From Nephrocerus scutellatus (lineage: Eukaryota > Arthropoda > Insecta > Diptera > Pipunculidae): 64,000 bases of DNA. Positions 63,364 to 64,000 of the stretch are shown here, piece by piece. A program made the translations under genes and the position numbers. Each line of letters opens with the position of its first letter. Position 1 is the first letter of the stretch. The stretch spans positions 55,474,432 to 55,538,431 of the forward strand of contig OX352761.1 in NCBI GenBank assembly GCA_947095585.1. The letters are read 5' to 3'. Below the pieces are notes generated by a model. That model did no database searches, was not told where the DNA came from, and was given only the letters and a program-made list of their open reading frames with translations.

Positions 63364-64000
63364 ATAGTACTAAAAGCAATCGTTCCTCTAAATATACAAA
63401 ATCCAAAACAATTTATCCAAAAGTTATTAACAGGGTTCAACGTAATTTACGTTCCATTCGTTATTTCCAGCGCAGGAAAGCGCTTAAATCTCAAATTGCT
63501 GAATCATTATTAACTGATTCATCCGATGGTCGTCCGTATGCCGAAGTGGAAATTTTAGGCAAAAAAGTTTGTGGGTTATTGGACAGTGGGGCCAACGTTT
63601 CAATTTTGGGTAAAAACTGCGAAGAGTTTTTAAAGAATCCAACCGTTAATTTCCGGCATTTTCCGTGCACAATTAGAACGGCAAACGGCAATGCTGAACA
63701 AATCATAGGCAACATTAAAGTACCCATGATGTTCGCGGGTCAAACTACCATTGTTACCTTGCATTTAGCTCCGAATCTGACACAGTCATTGTACCTGGGT
63801 ATTGACTTTTGGAAATTATTTCACCTGAAAATTGTTCGTGATTCGGCTAATTTCGTCTTGTCTACTCCTTCGCGAATTTGTTCTTCTCTTACCATTTCAA
63901 ATAGCGCTAATTTCGACGTTGATGTTCATTTGCATAAGCTAACTCCGTTTCAGCAGGAACAGTTGTATAGAGTCAAGCAACGTTTTCCGTCGTCAGCTGT
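63189..64000 (+). CDS. pol: Pol polyprotein start: protease and beginning of RT (runs off window)
   Basis: The frame is open from 63189 (after TGA 63186-63188) to the window end, in -1 relative to gag. After a basic linker it contains an aspartic protease: YAEVEILGKKVCGLLDSGANVSILG, with active DSGA (not DTGA) at about 63580, then LYLGIDFWKLF. LTPFQQEQLYRVKQRF at the edge is the usual sequence before RT. RT, RNase H and integrase would lie beyond 64000, so integrity cannot be judged. Confidence 0.88.
63228..63234 (+). promoter_or_regulatory. -1 frameshift heptamer GGGAAAC at gag-pol overlap
   Basis: The gag codons read CAG GGA AAC, placing G_GGA_AAC in slippery phase. The pol frame is open from here to the edge. 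It is the same heptamer, in the same phase, as in the unrelated element at 28565-28571. Confidence 0.78.

Overview
This window is eukaryotic repetitive DNA and almost certainly comes from an insect; the mix of families suggests a fly. The evidence is the set of element families seen: Ty3/gypsy, BEL/Pao and Ty1/copia LTR retrotransposons; RTE, jockey-like and LOA/I-type LINEs; and a Helitron with TC...CTAG ends. One LINE carries a fly-type Inr+DPE promoter. I found no host protein-coding gene, no tRNA or rRNA gene and no CRISPR array. The texture is that of pericentromeric or otherwise heterochromatic sequence built from nested and repeatedly duplicated mobile elements. The species cannot be named from the sequence.

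Layout. 1-3440: decayed Mag-type Ty3/gypsy on the minus strand. 3389-8345: decayed BEL/Pao on the plus strand, split inside its integrase by a truncated RTE LINE (about 5280-7550). 8690-9968: dispersed repeats and a 185-bp tandem repeat, with a non-autonomous Helitron (9969-11032) inserted exactly between A and T of the third repeat copy. 11033-23543 and 31429-47337: a repeating composite made of five modules. These are a Helitron block; an 800-bp flanking block ('F block', containing the third 185-bp repeat); a 118-bp satellite with a 236-bp dimer structure; a copia LTR/pol tail; and a truncated LOA-like LINE. The same module junctions recur many times, so the composite spread by duplication of the locus and not by independent insertions. 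One 4289-bp stretch is duplicated head to tail (33650-37938 and 37939-42227), and the composite flips orientation at about 45013.

Young insertions break the composite. 23544-31428 is a structurally complete Ty3/gypsy element: two 1738-bp LTRs with one difference seen, a CAAT target duplication, a tRNA-Lys-type primer site, intact gag and pol, and a GGGAAAC frameshift heptamer. 47338-50785 is an apparently full-length jockey-like LINE with an intact EN-RT ORF, a poly(A) tail and an Inr+DPE promoter, but no ORF1. 14206-18010 is an older, decayed relative of that LINE.

50786-56011 holds rearranged LOA-like LINE and copia fragments in both orientations. 56012-64000 holds two LTRs (about 1.7 kb) of another Ty3/gypsy family. 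The second LTR begins an element whose gag is intact and whose pol runs off the window. Between the two LTRs lie simple-sequence DNA and an inverted 222-bp piece of the same gag.

Genes here serve only the elements. Gag packages RNA; Pol (protease, reverse transcriptase, RNase H, integrase) copies and inserts LTR elements; the LINE proteins nick DNA and prime reverse transcription at the target. On structure, only the 23.5-31.4 kb element and the 47.3-50.8 kb LINE look capable of movement. The element leaving the right edge cannot be judged. Comparisons between copies were made by eye, so difference counts are minimum estimates.
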